Part shown: positions 28,071 to 37,098 of the stretch, piece after piece
How the letters are laid out: every line of letters starts with the position of its first letter
Numbering within the stretch: the first letter of the stretch is position 1
Assembly (NCBI GenBank): GCA_904390925.1
Contig: CAJFMB010000003.1
Span: forward strand, 1-64,000
Origin: an uncultured Subdoligranulum sp.
GTDB taxonomy: Bacteria > Bacillota > Clostridia > Oscillospirales > Ruminococcaceae
Length of the DNA: 64,000 nt
Direction: 5' to 3'
Program-made: the position numbers and the translations under genes
Notes under the pieces: model-generated
Databases searched by the model: none
The model's input: only the letters and a program-made list of their open reading frames with translations
What the model was told of the DNA's origin: nothing

Positions 28071-28099
28071 ATTATAGCAGATTTGGCCCTCTATTACAA
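28071..28099 (-). promoter_or_regulatory. Sigma-A promoter of the 27674-27967 gene
   Basis: Minus strand: -35 TTGTAA, 17-nt spacer, -10 TATAAT. The predicted leader is about 95 nt. Confidence 0.6.
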
Positions 28100-28132
28100 C
28101 ACGGTAACAGAAATAGGTCACCGCTTTCCGTC

Positions 28133-28179
28133 AAAAAAGCCGCCTCCCTTGCCGCAGGATACCGGCAGGCGGGGGCGGT
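28133..28179 (-). terminator. Terminator of the surface-glycan operon
   Basis: On the minus strand a long imperfect stem (ACCGCCCCCGCCTGCCGG with CGGCAAGGGAGGCGGC) is followed by TTTTTT. It lies about 40 nt after the DUF2304 gene. Confidence 0.75.
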
Positions 28180-28220
28180 CTGGCTTTTGCAGGACAGCTG
28201 TCGGGGGCGGGACGACAAAT

Positions 28221-28580
28221 TTACAGATCCAGTTTGTCCCGCTCGGACTTTTCCTCATTCAGGGCAATGCGCTGGGTCAGGATGCGGACTTTCGAGTCCA
28301 GCTGGCTGATCTTGATCGCCATGAAAAACTGCTTGACGATGAGGAAAAAGATGATGACGATGTAGACAAAATTGATGGGGCTGACAAAGCCCAGCAGCCG
28401 GGAAGCCCAGAAGGCAATGTCCGGGAAGATGGCCAGGATCAGCAGCACAAAGGCCACGGCAAGCCAGTAGATGGTATCCTCGATCTGCACCTTGGCCTGG
28501 CGGATGCGCCGGAGCACAAAAAATGCGGTCAGGATGCTGCCCAGAATCAGGCAGACACGGATAATTGGCTGGTCCAGCAT
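28221..28580 (-). CDS. DUF2304 small membrane protein
   Basis: 119-aa protein with three membrane helices and a charged C-terminal coiled segment (KISQLDSKVRILTQRIALNEEK). DUF2304 proteins sit beside dolichyl-phosphate-type GT2 enzymes in many glycan clusters and may anchor them or help move lipid-linked sugars. Here it follows such a GT2 by 3 nt. Last gene of the minus-strand operon. Confidence 0.82.
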   Translation of the reverse strand: MLDQPIIRVCLILGSILTAFFVLRRIRQAKVQIEDTIYWLAVAFVLLILAIFPDIAFWASRLLGFVSPINFVYIVIIFFLIVKQFFMAIKISQLDSKVRILTQRIALNEEKSERDKLDL

Positions 28581-28583
28581 GGA

Positions 28584-29303
28584 TCACATCCTCCTTTCCG
28601 GGTAAGGGTTCTCGGTGTCGCGCTTGCGGAACCACTGAATCAGCAAAATCGAGATGGACATCTTGACCATATACTGTACGCTGTTCCACAGGTTCAGATA
28701 ACTGTGACCGGCGGTGCGCTCGGCCATGGAAACCTGAACCTCCTTGACCTTGGCGCCGTTTTTGATCAGGTAGCTGATGGTATCCGGCTCGGGGCCGTAA
28801 TTCAGGTTCTGGGCAAACTCCTCCACCATGGCACGGTTGAACATCCGCATGCCGCTGGTGGGGTCGCAGATGGCCCGGCCGGTGGTCAGGCGGATGGACC
28901 AGCTGATGATATAGCTGCCCAGCATCCGCAGGGTCTTGGGCTTCTTCACCGTCAGAAACCGGCTGCCGATGACAATGTCGGCACCGCTTTCCAGCGCCTC
29001 CAGCATGGGGGCGATGTACTCGGGCAGGTGCTGGCCGTCGGCGTCCAGCTGCATGGCGCAGTCATAGCCGTTCTCGGCGGCGTAACGCAGCCCGGTCTGG
29101 AAAGCACCGGCCAGGCCCAGATTGATGGGCAGGTCGATCAGGTGAAATCCGCGGGCACGGCAGATGGCGGCGGTCTTGTCCCGGCTGCCGTCGTTGACTA
29201 CCACATAGTCATATTGCGGGTATTTGGAGGTCAGTTCACCCACCACGCGGGCGATATTGCTCTCCTCGTTGTGGGCCGGAATGACGATCAACAGTTTTGA
29301 CAT
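28584..29303 (-). CDS. GT2 glycosyltransferase, polyprenyl-phosphate hexose synthase type
   Basis: Predicted to move a sugar from a nucleotide donor to polyprenyl phosphate at the inner face of the membrane. The 239-aa protein begins MSKLLIVIPAHNEESNIARV and has VVNDGSRDKT and the DxD-type LDADGQHLPEY. There is no long C-terminal membrane domain, which is why the DUF2304 partner matters. Start 29303 is fixed by GAAGGAG; the longer reading to 29366 overlaps the upstream GT4 gene. Confidence 0.87.
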   Translation of the reverse strand: MSKLLIVIPAHNEESNIARVVGELTSKYPQYDYVVVNDGSRDKTAAICRARGFHLIDLPINLGLAGAFQTGLRYAAENGYDCAMQLDADGQHLPEYIAPMLEALESGADIVIGSRFLTVKKPKTLRMLGSYIISWSIRLTTGRAICDPTSGMRMFNRAMVEEFAQNLNYGPEPDTISYLIKNGAKVKEVQVSMAERTAGHSYLNLWNSVQYMVKMSISILLIQWFRKRDTENPYPERRM

Positions 29304-29362
29304 CTTGACTCCTTCGGGTGTGGGGCAGGTTTTCCGGGCATCCGCCCGGCGGCCGCCACACA

Positions 29363-30490
29363 TCAAGTGTTCTGTATCAGTTTAGCAAACACCGCGTCCC
29401 ATGTAAAGTGGGCCAGTGCATTTTGACGGGCAGCATCCGCCCGGCGCGCCGCCCCGGCAGGGTCATCCAACAGCCTTTGCAGCGCGGTGCGCAGTGTGTC
29501 GGACTGTGTATCCGACAAAAACAGGGCGCTGTCCCCGGGCAGCAGTTCCTCGGTGCCGGCGGTGGGGGTGCACAGGATGGGGCAGCCGCAGCCCGCTGCC
29601 TCCAGCAGCGTGGTGGGCAGGCCCTCGGCGTACCGGGTGGGCAGGCAGTAGCAGTCGGCATCCGCCAAAAGCCGCACCGCGTCCCCGTGGGCGACGGCGC
29701 CGGGAAAATGCACGTTCCCGGGGGCCTTTGCCCGCAGCGCTTCCAGCAGCGGGCCGTCGCCGGCGGCCACCAGCACCACCCCCGGCAGGGAACGGACTGC
29801 CTCCACCAGTTCCCGGATGCCCTTTTCCGGGATCATACGGCCCAGAAAAACCACCAGTTTTTCGCCGCCCGGGCAAAGATGCTCCCTCGTCAGGGCAGGG
29901 GACCGGGGACCGGCCTGTTCGGCGGCCAGGGCGGCCGGGTCAATGGCGTTGGGCATGGTGCCTGCCGCCTGGATGCCAAAGGTTTTCAGCCACCGGCAGC
30001 TGGCCAGCGACACCCCGTAAAAGGGCGCGCCGGTGCGACGGATCAGGGCGCAGGCCGCCTGCTCATAGATCCGTCCGGCCAGGCCGGTCAGGCCCCCGCC
30101 CATGGGCATGTAACCGGTGGAGTGGTCGATCACCACGGTGGGAATCCGCCTCCGCCAGGCCGCCCGCGCCGCCCAGATGCTCTCGGTGTACATGCGGGTC
30201 TGGACCACGCACAGGTCGATGGGGCGGGAAAAGATGTGCCGGGTCAGGTCCGCCAGGCGGCTGCCGGGACGCAATACCGGAAACCGCCCGCCCATCACCG
30301 GCCAGACCGGCAGACGAACGATTTCAATGCCGTCGGGGTCGGTTTCCTGCTCCGGCAGGCCGGGCAGGGCGCTGGTCACCACAAGGGCGCGGCAGCCATG
30401 CTGTACTGCCTTGCGGGCCAGGTTCCAGGTATACCGCTCCACCCCGCCCGGCGTGGGCAGGTACTGGGCGGAAAAAAAGCAGATGGTCAA
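29363..30490 (-). CDS. GT4-family glycosyltransferase
   Basis: GT-B fold retaining glycosyltransferase of 375 aa acting on the growing glycan at the cytoplasmic membrane face. The N-terminal glycine loop is PTPGGVERYTWNLA. The C-terminal donor domain has VVFLGRMIPEKGI and the EX7E-type segment RYAEGLPTTLLEA. The donor sugar cannot be predicted. It lies 37 nt after the DUF2142 gene within the operon. Confidence 0.87.
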   Translation of the reverse strand: MTICFFSAQYLPTPGGVERYTWNLARKAVQHGCRALVVTSALPGLPEQETDPDGIEIVRLPVWPVMGGRFPVLRPGSRLADLTRHIFSRPIDLCVVQTRMYTESIWAARAAWRRRIPTVVIDHSTGYMPMGGGLTGLAGRIYEQAACALIRRTGAPFYGVSLASCRWLKTFGIQAAGTMPNAIDPAALAAEQAGPRSPALTREHLCPGGEKLVVFLGRMIPEKGIRELVEAVRSLPGVVLVAAGDGPLLEALRAKAPGNVHFPGAVAHGDAVRLLADADCYCLPTRYAEGLPTTLLEAAGCGCPILCTPTAGTEELLPGDSALFLSDTQSDTLRTALQRLLDDPAGAARRADAARQNALAHFTWDAVFAKLIQNT

Positions 30491-30527
30491 AGTGTGCCTC
30501 CAGCAAAAATTCTGATCCGCCCCCGCC

Positions 30528-33125
30528 TTACAGTGCCAGGACAGCCAGCATGACGTTCAAAAGGACACCGGCATTCACCACGCACAGCGCGCAGATCAGG
30601 CCCGCCCCGGTGCGTTGGCCATCGGCGGCCTGCAGTCTGCGGGGCGTCAGCGCCGCCAGCAAAACCGGCAGCACCGGCAGGAAATAGCGGCCCTGCAGCC
30701 CGTACAGCGTGTCGTAGCTGATGGGGGTCCAGGTCAGGCAGCCGGCCACCGACAAACCGCAGCACAAAAGCCCTGTCACCAGCATGGCAAGGCGGGCAGC
30801 ACGGCCGGGCAGCAGTTCGACGGCAGCCGGAATTGCCGCCCAGGCAAGCAGCAGGTAGAGCGCCACCACCCAGAACCAGGCCAGATCCATGGTGTAGTAG
30901 CCCAGACTGCCGCCCACCAGGGTGCGCAGATAATGGTCGCCGTTTTGAATCACAGAGTTGATCAGCAGACGGATCGTCTGCGGCAGATGGGTCAGCAGGT
31001 ATCCGGGGGTGTAGCAGATGGCGTCGTCGCCGGTGGCCACACTCTGGCTTTCGCGGATGGCTGCAGCCTGCTGTACATCCTCGGCCAGCTGCTGCCGGTC
31101 CAGCGGGTAATGCTCAGAATCCTCGATGCCGATGGTCACCCCCAGCGGGTCAAAGATCCGATGCAGGAAGGTGCCGCCGTACAGCTCCTTGAACACCATC
31201 TGCAGCCCTTTTTCGGGGATACTCTGCGCGTAGCCGGCACAATTTTCCTCCGGCGGGTCGAGGTTGTACAGGCACAGAATCATGGCCCGTACCGTATCGT
31301 AATTGCTCAGCCGGGGGGATTCCATTGCCTCCGGGCTGAAGAAAAAGCTCTGGGCCAGCACCACAGCGGTGGTGTCGCCGGAACGCAGCGCATCCGACCA
31401 GAATTCCGTCTCGGCGTCGGAGGGCTCGGTGCCCTCCGCATACCAGAACAGGCGCCGCACATAGTTTTCTACGGTGTTTTCCGAAAGATCTTTCCGGTAG
31501 ACCAGGGCGGATTCTGCTGACTCGGAGGAGGCTTCCTCCGCATCCGGGGCTCCGTGGACGGAACGTTGGCTGCCGGTGGAGTCCGCCGAGAGGGTCACGG
31601 CCGTGTCGGTTGCCGGAACGGTGGTATCGCTGCCCACCGCAAAACGAAGCATCGACCCGTTGAGCAGCAGCGTCAGCGCCACACAGGCAGCCAGGAACCC
31701 GGCCTTCCAGGCGGCGGGTTTCGGTAGGGGAAGGCGTTTGCCGGGAATCCACAGTACCAGGGCTGCCAGTGGCAGATATACTGCCTTGCCCGGGCAGAGC
31801 AGCAGCCCTGCCGCCGCCATGGCAAGCAGCATCCGCCGGCTGGGCCGTTCCTTGCCGAAGGCTGCCCGCAGCGCCAGCGACGCAAAGGCAAAGCAGAGCC
31901 CCAAAAGCAGCGCATCCCGGGAGAAGGAGGCTGCCAGATGCAGCGTCATGGGCAACAGTGCTGCCGCGGCAAACACCCGCCGGCCAAAAGGAGCGTATTT
32001 GATTGCCGCCATGGCCAGTAGCGCAAAGCAGACCAGGTTGGCCAGCCGTCCCAGCGCCAGCGCCGGGACAAAGCCCAGATGCAGCACAAAGGAGACAAAG
32101 ACCGCAGCGGCGCTGGGCAGATACAAAATCGGGTTCTGGTCGGTCTGGGCCTCCTGGTATTCAGTGTGGCTGTCAAAGCTGTCGGGGGACAGGGTGAACA
32201 GATTGTCGGCGTAGGCCTGCCAGGCCCAGACGGTGGTGCCGTTTTCCTGGTTTTGCAGGGTGGCATTGGTGTCGTGTTCCCGGCGGTAGCTGGAACTGAT
32301 GGGGACAGTGCCCATCTTCCAGTCATCATCCGACAGGACGTTGGCCCAGCGACAGGCCAGTGTAAAGGACTGGTTGATGTGGTATTTCTCGTCGGGGGCA
32401 CCGTAGGGCGGCAGCGCAAAGGAGTAGGTGATGCCCAGCACCAGCACCAGCAGGCAGACCAGCCGGTGCAGTGCCAGCTTGCCCCGCAAGGCGCTGCGCA
32501 CCCCGAAAAAGACCGCTGCCAAAGCCAGTACCGCCACCAGCCAGTAATACCGGGTCAGAAAGCCGCCGATCTGCCGGTAGGTGATCAGCAGCGCCAGGGT
32601 GCCGTTCAGCTCGGTGCCGTCAATGACGGCATTTTGCTGCCACAGCGCGGTGCCGTCGGAATGTCCCATGCTCAGCCGGCCGCTGCCCTCGTAGTGGGGG
32701 GTCAGTGTCACGGTGTAGCTGCGCCCGGCGGTGGCGGGAACTGTCCGGTCCAGGCCCAGTCCGGTGTACTGTCTCGGCAGAATGCTTGCCATGTCGCCGA
32801 TGCTCCGGGCCAGGACCTCGCCGGTGTCGGTGTCGGTGACCACCAGTTCCAGACTGCCCTGGGGCTGCTCCCCCTCGGCGCCAAAGACAAAGGCCATGGC
32901 AATCAGGCTGTCGTCATAGCTAAAGGTCTGGCTGACACTGGTTTCCACCGTGGTGTAGGCGGAATAATCGTCGCAGATACTGCTGGACAGTGCCTTGCTG
33001 CCCTGGCCCCGCACCGCGGTCCACCAGACCAGCGCAAAAACCGCAAAGCACACCGCCGCGGCCGCCAGTGCCACGAAGGTGTGCTTGTGCTGTGCAATTG
33101 TCTGTTTCCAGTTCGGTTTTGTCAT
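30528..33125 (-). CDS. DUF2142 membrane protein with DUF4214-like insertion
   Basis: 865-aa polytopic protein resembling DUF2142 (GT-C-like) proteins of polysaccharide clusters. Helix 1 (about 14-34) is followed by a large outer beta-rich domain, then a helix bundle with the family segment LPPYGAPDEKYHINQSF. An outer loop at about residues 545-655 (NYVRRLFWYAEGTEPSDAETEFW ... NLDPPEE) looks like DUF4214, a domain normally found in secreted or S-layer-like proteins. ATG 33125 is preceded by CAGGGGG; the frame further upstream overlaps the phosphatase gene. It may polymerise or modify the glycan outside the cell; this is inference. Confidence 0.75.
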   Translation of the reverse strand: MTKPNWKQTIAQHKHTFVALAAAAVCFAVFALVWWTAVRGQGSKALSSSICDDYSAYTTVETSVSQTFSYDDSLIAMAFVFGAEGEQPQGSLELVVTDTDTGEVLARSIGDMASILPRQYTGLGLDRTVPATAGRSYTVTLTPHYEGSGRLSMGHSDGTALWQQNAVIDGTELNGTLALLITYRQIGGFLTRYYWLVAVLALAAVFFGVRSALRGKLALHRLVCLLVLVLGITYSFALPPYGAPDEKYHINQSFTLACRWANVLSDDDWKMGTVPISSSYRREHDTNATLQNQENGTTVWAWQAYADNLFTLSPDSFDSHTEYQEAQTDQNPILYLPSAAAVFVSFVLHLGFVPALALGRLANLVCFALLAMAAIKYAPFGRRVFAAAALLPMTLHLAASFSRDALLLGLCFAFASLALRAAFGKERPSRRMLLAMAAAGLLLCPGKAVYLPLAALVLWIPGKRLPLPKPAAWKAGFLAACVALTLLLNGSMLRFAVGSDTTVPATDTAVTLSADSTGSQRSVHGAPDAEEASSESAESALVYRKDLSENTVENYVRRLFWYAEGTEPSDAETEFWSDALRSGDTTAVVLAQSFFFSPEAMESPRLSNYDTVRAMILCLYNLDPPEENCAGYAQSIPEKGLQMVFKELYGGTFLHRIFDPLGVTIGIEDSEHYPLDRQQLAEDVQQAAAIRESQSVATGDDAICYTPGYLLTHLPQTIRLLINSVIQNGDHYLRTLVGGSLGYYTMDLAWFWVVALYLLLAWAAIPAAVELLPGRAARLAMLVTGLLCCGLSVAGCLTWTPISYDTLYGLQGRYFLPVLPVLLAALTPRRLQAADGQRTGAGLICALCVVNAGVLLNVMLAVLAL

Positions 33126-33141
33126 AAAAACCCCCTGTGAA

Positions 33142-33648
33142 TTACACTTCGGCGCCAAAGGCCTTGCGCACTGCCTCCGGCCAGCGGCCGTCCCGGCGCA
33201 GAATTGCCTCCACGGCACCGCGGACCGCGCCCTCGCCGCCTTTCTGGGGCAAGCGGCAGGTGGCCCGGGCGGCCACCTCGGGGGCGGCATCCGCCGGGCA
33301 GGCCACAAAGCCGCAGAGTGCCATGGCGGCCAGATCATTCAAGTCGTCGCCGCAGTAGGCCACCTCGCCGGAGGTCAGCCCGTGCTCCGCCATGAAACTC
33401 CGCAGAAAGTCAGCCTTGCCATGTACGTTCTGGTACAGGTATTCCACCTTCAGCTCCTCGGCCCGGCGGCGCACCGCCTCGCAGGCGCGTCCGGTGCAGA
33501 TCATGATCTGCATGCCTGCGGCGTGGGCCAGCACAATGCCGGCACCATCCTTGATGGCAAATTTCTTCAGTTCGTTGCCGGAGGCGTCATAGTAGACACC
33601 CCCGTCGGTCATGGTACCGTCCACATCCAGAACCAGCAGCCGGATCAT
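33142..33648 (-). CDS. KdsC-like HAD phosphatase
   Basis: 168-aa C0-type HAD hydrolase (no cap), the size of KdsC. Nucleophile motif LVLDVDGTMTDGGVYYD at residues 5-21, then ICTGRACEAV, and the acidic motif CGDDLNDLAAM. KdsC removes the 8-phosphate from Kdo-8-P; relatives act on Neu9P and KDN-9-P. Beside an aldolase and a KdsB-like gene it should dephosphorylate the new ulosonic acid. Start 33648 has AAAGGATGTG before it. Confidence 0.85.
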   Translation of the reverse strand: MIRLLVLDVDGTMTDGGVYYDASGNELKKFAIKDGAGIVLAHAAGMQIMICTGRACEAVRRRAEELKVEYLYQNVHGKADFLRSFMAEHGLTSGEVAYCGDDLNDLAAMALCGFVACPADAAPEVAARATCRLPQKGGEGAVRGAVEAILRRDGRWPEAVRKAFGAEV

Positions 33649-33683
33649 GGCTTCACATCCTTTGTCACAGGTATTTTGCCGCA

Positions 33684-35261
33684 TCAAGCCTGCTGGTAAG
33701 CGCTGGGGGTGACAAAGGTCACGTCCAGCCCGCAGGCGCGGATGGCCTGGGCCATGGCGGCGTGGAAGGCCGGGCCCCGGTCGGTGTGGGTGTGCAGGCT
33801 GGTGTCGGCGTAGGCAGGTTTGCCTTCGGTGTAGCCGTCGGCACCGGCTAGCAGGACGGCTTTTGCCCCGCACAGTGCCAGCAGCCGCAGCAGCATGACC
33901 ACGCTGTTGCTGCCCTGGGCAAAGGCACCGGCCAGGCGGTCATAGCCCACCACCGTGCAGTGTTCCGGCGGCTGTTCCGGGCGCAGATTGCTGGTCAGAA
34001 TGGCAGGGCAGGGGAAGGCGCCCATCTTGTCCAGACGCTTGCTGTTGGTAAAGAAGGCGTAATCCGGCGTCAGGAAGTCCGGCACAAAGTTGGCGGAAAC
34101 CATCAGGTCGGCGCCGTCCTCCTGGCCGCGCAGCGCCGCCACGCGGGCCTGGGTGGCCGGGTCGGCCAGTGTGGCACCGGGGGCCAGCACCAGTACCCGC
34201 CTGCCGGCAAAGGTGGATTTCAGCTGTTCCAGCGCGGCGGCGTCATCCACCCGGCGGCCCTGATACTCGGCATACAGCTGGTCGGCGTAGGCCGGGTCGT
34301 AGGCGGTGGCCTTGGAGCGGTCAAACACCGACAGAATGTGGTTGATGTCCCGGTTGGTCAGGTCGCCCTTGGCCAGATAGTGCTCGGCATAGTCCCGGTG
34401 CAGGTTGAACCGCGCCGACAGGAAATAGGCCGGCGTGTAGCCCCATTGGGTTTCCCCCTTCATGGGGGCGATGTAGTCCTGGATGGCGTCCATCAGTTCG
34501 TCGATGTCGTAATGGTCGCCCAGAACCTCGTTCATGTAGTCAGCCACCAGCTCAATGGGCAGGTTGCCGGGAATCCGGCCCATGCCCATCAGGCTGGCGT
34601 CCACGGTGGTGTCCCGCAGCAGATGCTTGTCAATGAACTCCTGCGCCAGGCAGAAGCTTAGGGCCATGTTCTCGTGCAGATGCAGCCCCACCCGGATGCT
34701 GGGGTCCAGATTGTGGTCCACCAGACTGACAATCCGCTCCAGGTCCCGGCGGCGCATGCTGCCGAAGGTGTCCACGATGGAGAACTGATAGGGCAGAATG
34801 GCGTTGACCTGGTCCAGAATCCACAAAATGTCCCGGTCGCTGTAGCCCATGATGTTGATGGGATTGATGGACAGCTTGTAGCCCCGGGCCTTGACCTCCC
34901 GGGCAAAATCCATGCCCTCCTTGATGTCGTAGTCGTGGGCGGTGATGCGGATCATCTCGATGCCCTTGCCCGAATATTCGCTCAGCTTGGCAATGTCGTA
35001 GTTGGAGCGCATCGCCATACCGGAATACATGGTGTGGCCGGGATTGTCCGGCAGCAGACGGTTGAGCTCCTCGATGGTGTTGCAGACGGTCACGTCGGGG
35101 TCATACTGTTCCACATTGCGCAGAAAACCCACCTCGACAATGTCGGTGCCGGCACGGGTCAGGGTGCGGATGATCTCCCGCGCCGAGGCAAAGCCCCAGC
35201 GCCAGTTGTTCACATAGCCGCCGTCGCGCAGCGTGCAGTCCAGCAGTTTTACGTTGGGCAT
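33684..35261 (-). CDS. DRE-TIM aldolase fused to a C-terminal Rossmann-like domain
   Basis: 525-aa two-domain protein. Residues 1-290 form an HMGL-like (DRE-TIM) barrel: LLDCTLRDGGYVNNW with the metal-binding Asp at residue 8, and H194-x-H196 in GLHLHEN. Relatives such as 4-hydroxy-2-oxovalerate aldolase and KDG-type aldolases handle pyruvate and aldehydes. Residues about 350-525 (RRVLVLAPGATLADP ... SNSVVMLLRLLALCGAKAVLLAGADGY) look like a DUF115/MptE-type Rossmann domain seen in Maf flagellin-glycosylation proteins. In context it likely builds a 2-keto-4-hydroxy acid sugar from pyruvate; the direction and aldehyde are not known. Confidence 0.75.
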   Translation of the reverse strand: MPNVKLLDCTLRDGGYVNNWRWGFASAREIIRTLTRAGTDIVEVGFLRNVEQYDPDVTVCNTIEELNRLLPDNPGHTMYSGMAMRSNYDIAKLSEYSGKGIEMIRITAHDYDIKEGMDFAREVKARGYKLSINPINIMGYSDRDILWILDQVNAILPYQFSIVDTFGSMRRRDLERIVSLVDHNLDPSIRVGLHLHENMALSFCLAQEFIDKHLLRDTTVDASLMGMGRIPGNLPIELVADYMNEVLGDHYDIDELMDAIQDYIAPMKGETQWGYTPAYFLSARFNLHRDYAEHYLAKGDLTNRDINHILSVFDRSKATAYDPAYADQLYAEYQGRRVDDAAALEQLKSTFAGRRVLVLAPGATLADPATQARVAALRGQEDGADLMVSANFVPDFLTPDYAFFTNSKRLDKMGAFPCPAILTSNLRPEQPPEHCTVVGYDRLAGAFAQGSNSVVMLLRLLALCGAKAVLLAGADGYTEGKPAYADTSLHTHTDRGPAFHAAMAQAIRACGLDVTFVTPSAYQQA

Positions 35262-35295
35262 GGCAGTTCTCCTTATTCCAATGGGTGAAATTGCG

Positions 35296-36048
35296 TCAGG
35301 ACTTGGCGGGCTGACGGCTCTCGCCCCGCTCGGTCAGGATGCGGGCCACCAGTTCCAGGTCCTTGGGAGTATCCACGCTGACGGTCTTGTAGGGGCTGAC
35401 GATGGCATGCACCTTGTGGCCGTTTTCCACAAAGCGCATCATGTCGTTTTCCTCTGCCTTCTCCAGCATGGATTTGGGGGTGTCGTGGTAGAAGGCCAGC
35501 GCCTGCCGGCTGTACAGCTGGATGCCGGTGACCTTCTCATACTCAAAGTCCAGGGTTCCCTTCGGGTAGGGGATGGGGCTTCGGGAGATCATCAGAATCT
35601 CCCGGGCTGCATTGGTGACCACCTTCTGGTTGGAAAAGTCGATCACATCGGCGGGGTGCTCCATGATGTTGGTCAGCACTGCCACATAGTACGGGTCCTC
35701 CGGCAGCGTCTTGGGCAGAATCAGGTCAAAGGAGGCCACGTTGATCAGCGGCTCGTCGCCCATCACCTGCAGGTACAGGTCGGCCTCCAGCTTGGTGCTG
35801 ACCTCCCAGATGCGGCCGGTGGGGGTGTCGTGGTCGGGGCTGGTCATGCAGTAATCCATGCCGTAGGTCTCGCAGGCCCGGGCGATGCGCTCGTCGTCGG
35901 TGGCAATGACCACGCCGTCCAGCGCCTTGCATTTTCTGGCTTCCTGCCAGACCCACCAGATCATCGGACAGCCCAGAATATCCGCCAGCGGCTTGCCCGG
36001 CATGCGGGAACTGTGATAGCGGGCGGGAATGACTGCAATGGTTTTCAT
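35296..36048 (-). CDS. KdsB-like CMP-sugar synthase
   Basis: 250-aa cytidylyltransferase that would activate a ulosonic acid with CTP. It begins MKTIAVIPARYHSSRMPGKP, the KdsB signature, and has TDDERIARA and VMGDEPLI. Where KdsB has SGTDR this protein has TPTGRIWEV, so the acceptor sugar may differ from Kdo. Start 36048 follows GAGGTG. The organism shows no lipid A gene here, so a Kdo-LPS role is unlikely; a surface glycan is the better guess. Confidence 0.84.
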   Translation of the reverse strand: MKTIAVIPARYHSSRMPGKPLADILGCPMIWWVWQEARKCKALDGVVIATDDERIARACETYGMDYCMTSPDHDTPTGRIWEVSTKLEADLYLQVMGDEPLINVASFDLILPKTLPEDPYYVAVLTNIMEHPADVIDFSNQKVVTNAAREILMISRSPIPYPKGTLDFEYEKVTGIQLYSRQALAFYHDTPKSMLEKAEENDMMRFVENGHKVHAIVSPYKTVSVDTPKDLELVARILTERGESRQPAKS

Positions 36049-36109
36049 ATCCGTTACACCTCGGAAAAACATTTTGGAATTGTGTCTGCTGCCCGGCTGC
36101 GGGCAGAAA

Positions 36110-37096
36110 TTACCGCTGAATCAGGGCCTTGGCCTCCTCCAGCGAAAGGAAGATATTCTCCTCCGCTGCGGTAAAGCCCCGCAGCACCCAGCTTTGCACG
36201 GTGACCGCCCGGCGGAATTTGCCCGGCAGGCAAAAGTTCAGCACCTCGCTGGGCATGGTCCGTTCCAGAACCACCGCCCCGGGGAACAGCGCCTGGTAGT
36301 CGGTGATGTCCCGCGGATGGGTCTTGATATACAGCGGCCCGTCGGCGTACTTTGCCGCCACCGCCCGGAACATCGCATCCTGGGTATCCTGGTCCATCAG
36401 ACCGTCAGCCACAAAGCTGCGGGTCAAAAGCAGGGTGGCGTTTGCCAGCGCGGCGGGGTCCTCCGGCAGCGGCCGGGTGAGAAACACCCCGCGCACCGCT
36501 GCCTTCTCGGCGGGGGTCAGGCTTTCCAGCAGTGCTTTTTTCGAGAAGGTCGCCAGCTTTTCCGGCGGAAACAGGGTGCACCGGGCGGCGTCCTCGCTCT
36601 CCACAAGCCGGCAGCAGGGGCTGTCGCCCCAGTAGAGATACCCGTGTCCTCGCTGCTTGGCGGCAAAATCCGGGGCTGAGCGCTGCTGGTCCAGCAGGTG
36701 CTGGTCCGGGTCCAGGGTGCCGCCCACCGTGTCCTCACAGAGAATATAGGGTGCCCGGCAGTCCTGCAGGTAGCGGCCGGTGACACTCCAGTCGTTGCAG
36801 ATGTAAATGTTGCGGAACGCATCCCTGGCAAGGCTTACACCCAACGCCTTCTCAAAGGCGCGGCGGTTGCGGCAATGGGCAAAGGGCCCGGTCACAACGC
36901 CAGGCCAGCGGGATTCCTGCAGTACGCAGATGGTGGAAAAAATGCCGTCCAGCTTGTGGGAGGCCGCCAGGGCCCCGGCGTTGGGGATCTGCCCGCTCAG
37001 CCAGACAGCCTGCCCGCCGCCCGCCCGCAGCGCCCGTACGATGGCGATCAGCAGGTGATAGGCGGTGTGGCAGATGTAAAGATCCGGTTTAGCCAT
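36110..37096 (-). CDS. Putative GT52-type transferase using CMP-sugar
   Basis: 328-aa cytoplasmic protein, GT-B in appearance. The N-terminal LYICHTAYHLLIAI and the late YIKTHPRD followed by VLERTMPSEVLNF fit sialyltransferase-like families (GT52 and related capsule transferases), in which the His-Pro pair helps bind CMP. It lies between the KdsB-like gene and the ABC exporter (2 nt from wzt), so its likely donor is the CMP-ulosonic acid. Family assignment is by motif only. Confidence 0.6.
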   Translation of the reverse strand: MAKPDLYICHTAYHLLIAIVRALRAGGGQAVWLSGQIPNAGALAASHKLDGIFSTICVLQESRWPGVVTGPFAHCRNRRAFEKALGVSLARDAFRNIYICNDWSVTGRYLQDCRAPYILCEDTVGGTLDPDQHLLDQQRSAPDFAAKQRGHGYLYWGDSPCCRLVESEDAARCTLFPPEKLATFSKKALLESLTPAEKAAVRGVFLTRPLPEDPAALANATLLLTRSFVADGLMDQDTQDAMFRAVAAKYADGPLYIKTHPRDITDYQALFPGAVVLERTMPSEVLNFCLPGKFRRAVTVQSWVLRGFTAAEENIFLSLEEAKALIQR

Positions 37097-37098
37097 GG

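Noticed and set aside
33649-33873. N-terminal extension of the KdsC-like phosphatase
   Set aside because: The frame is open further upstream but overlaps the aldolase gene, reads as Arg/Pro/His-rich noise, and the AAAGGATGTG site marks the start at 33648.
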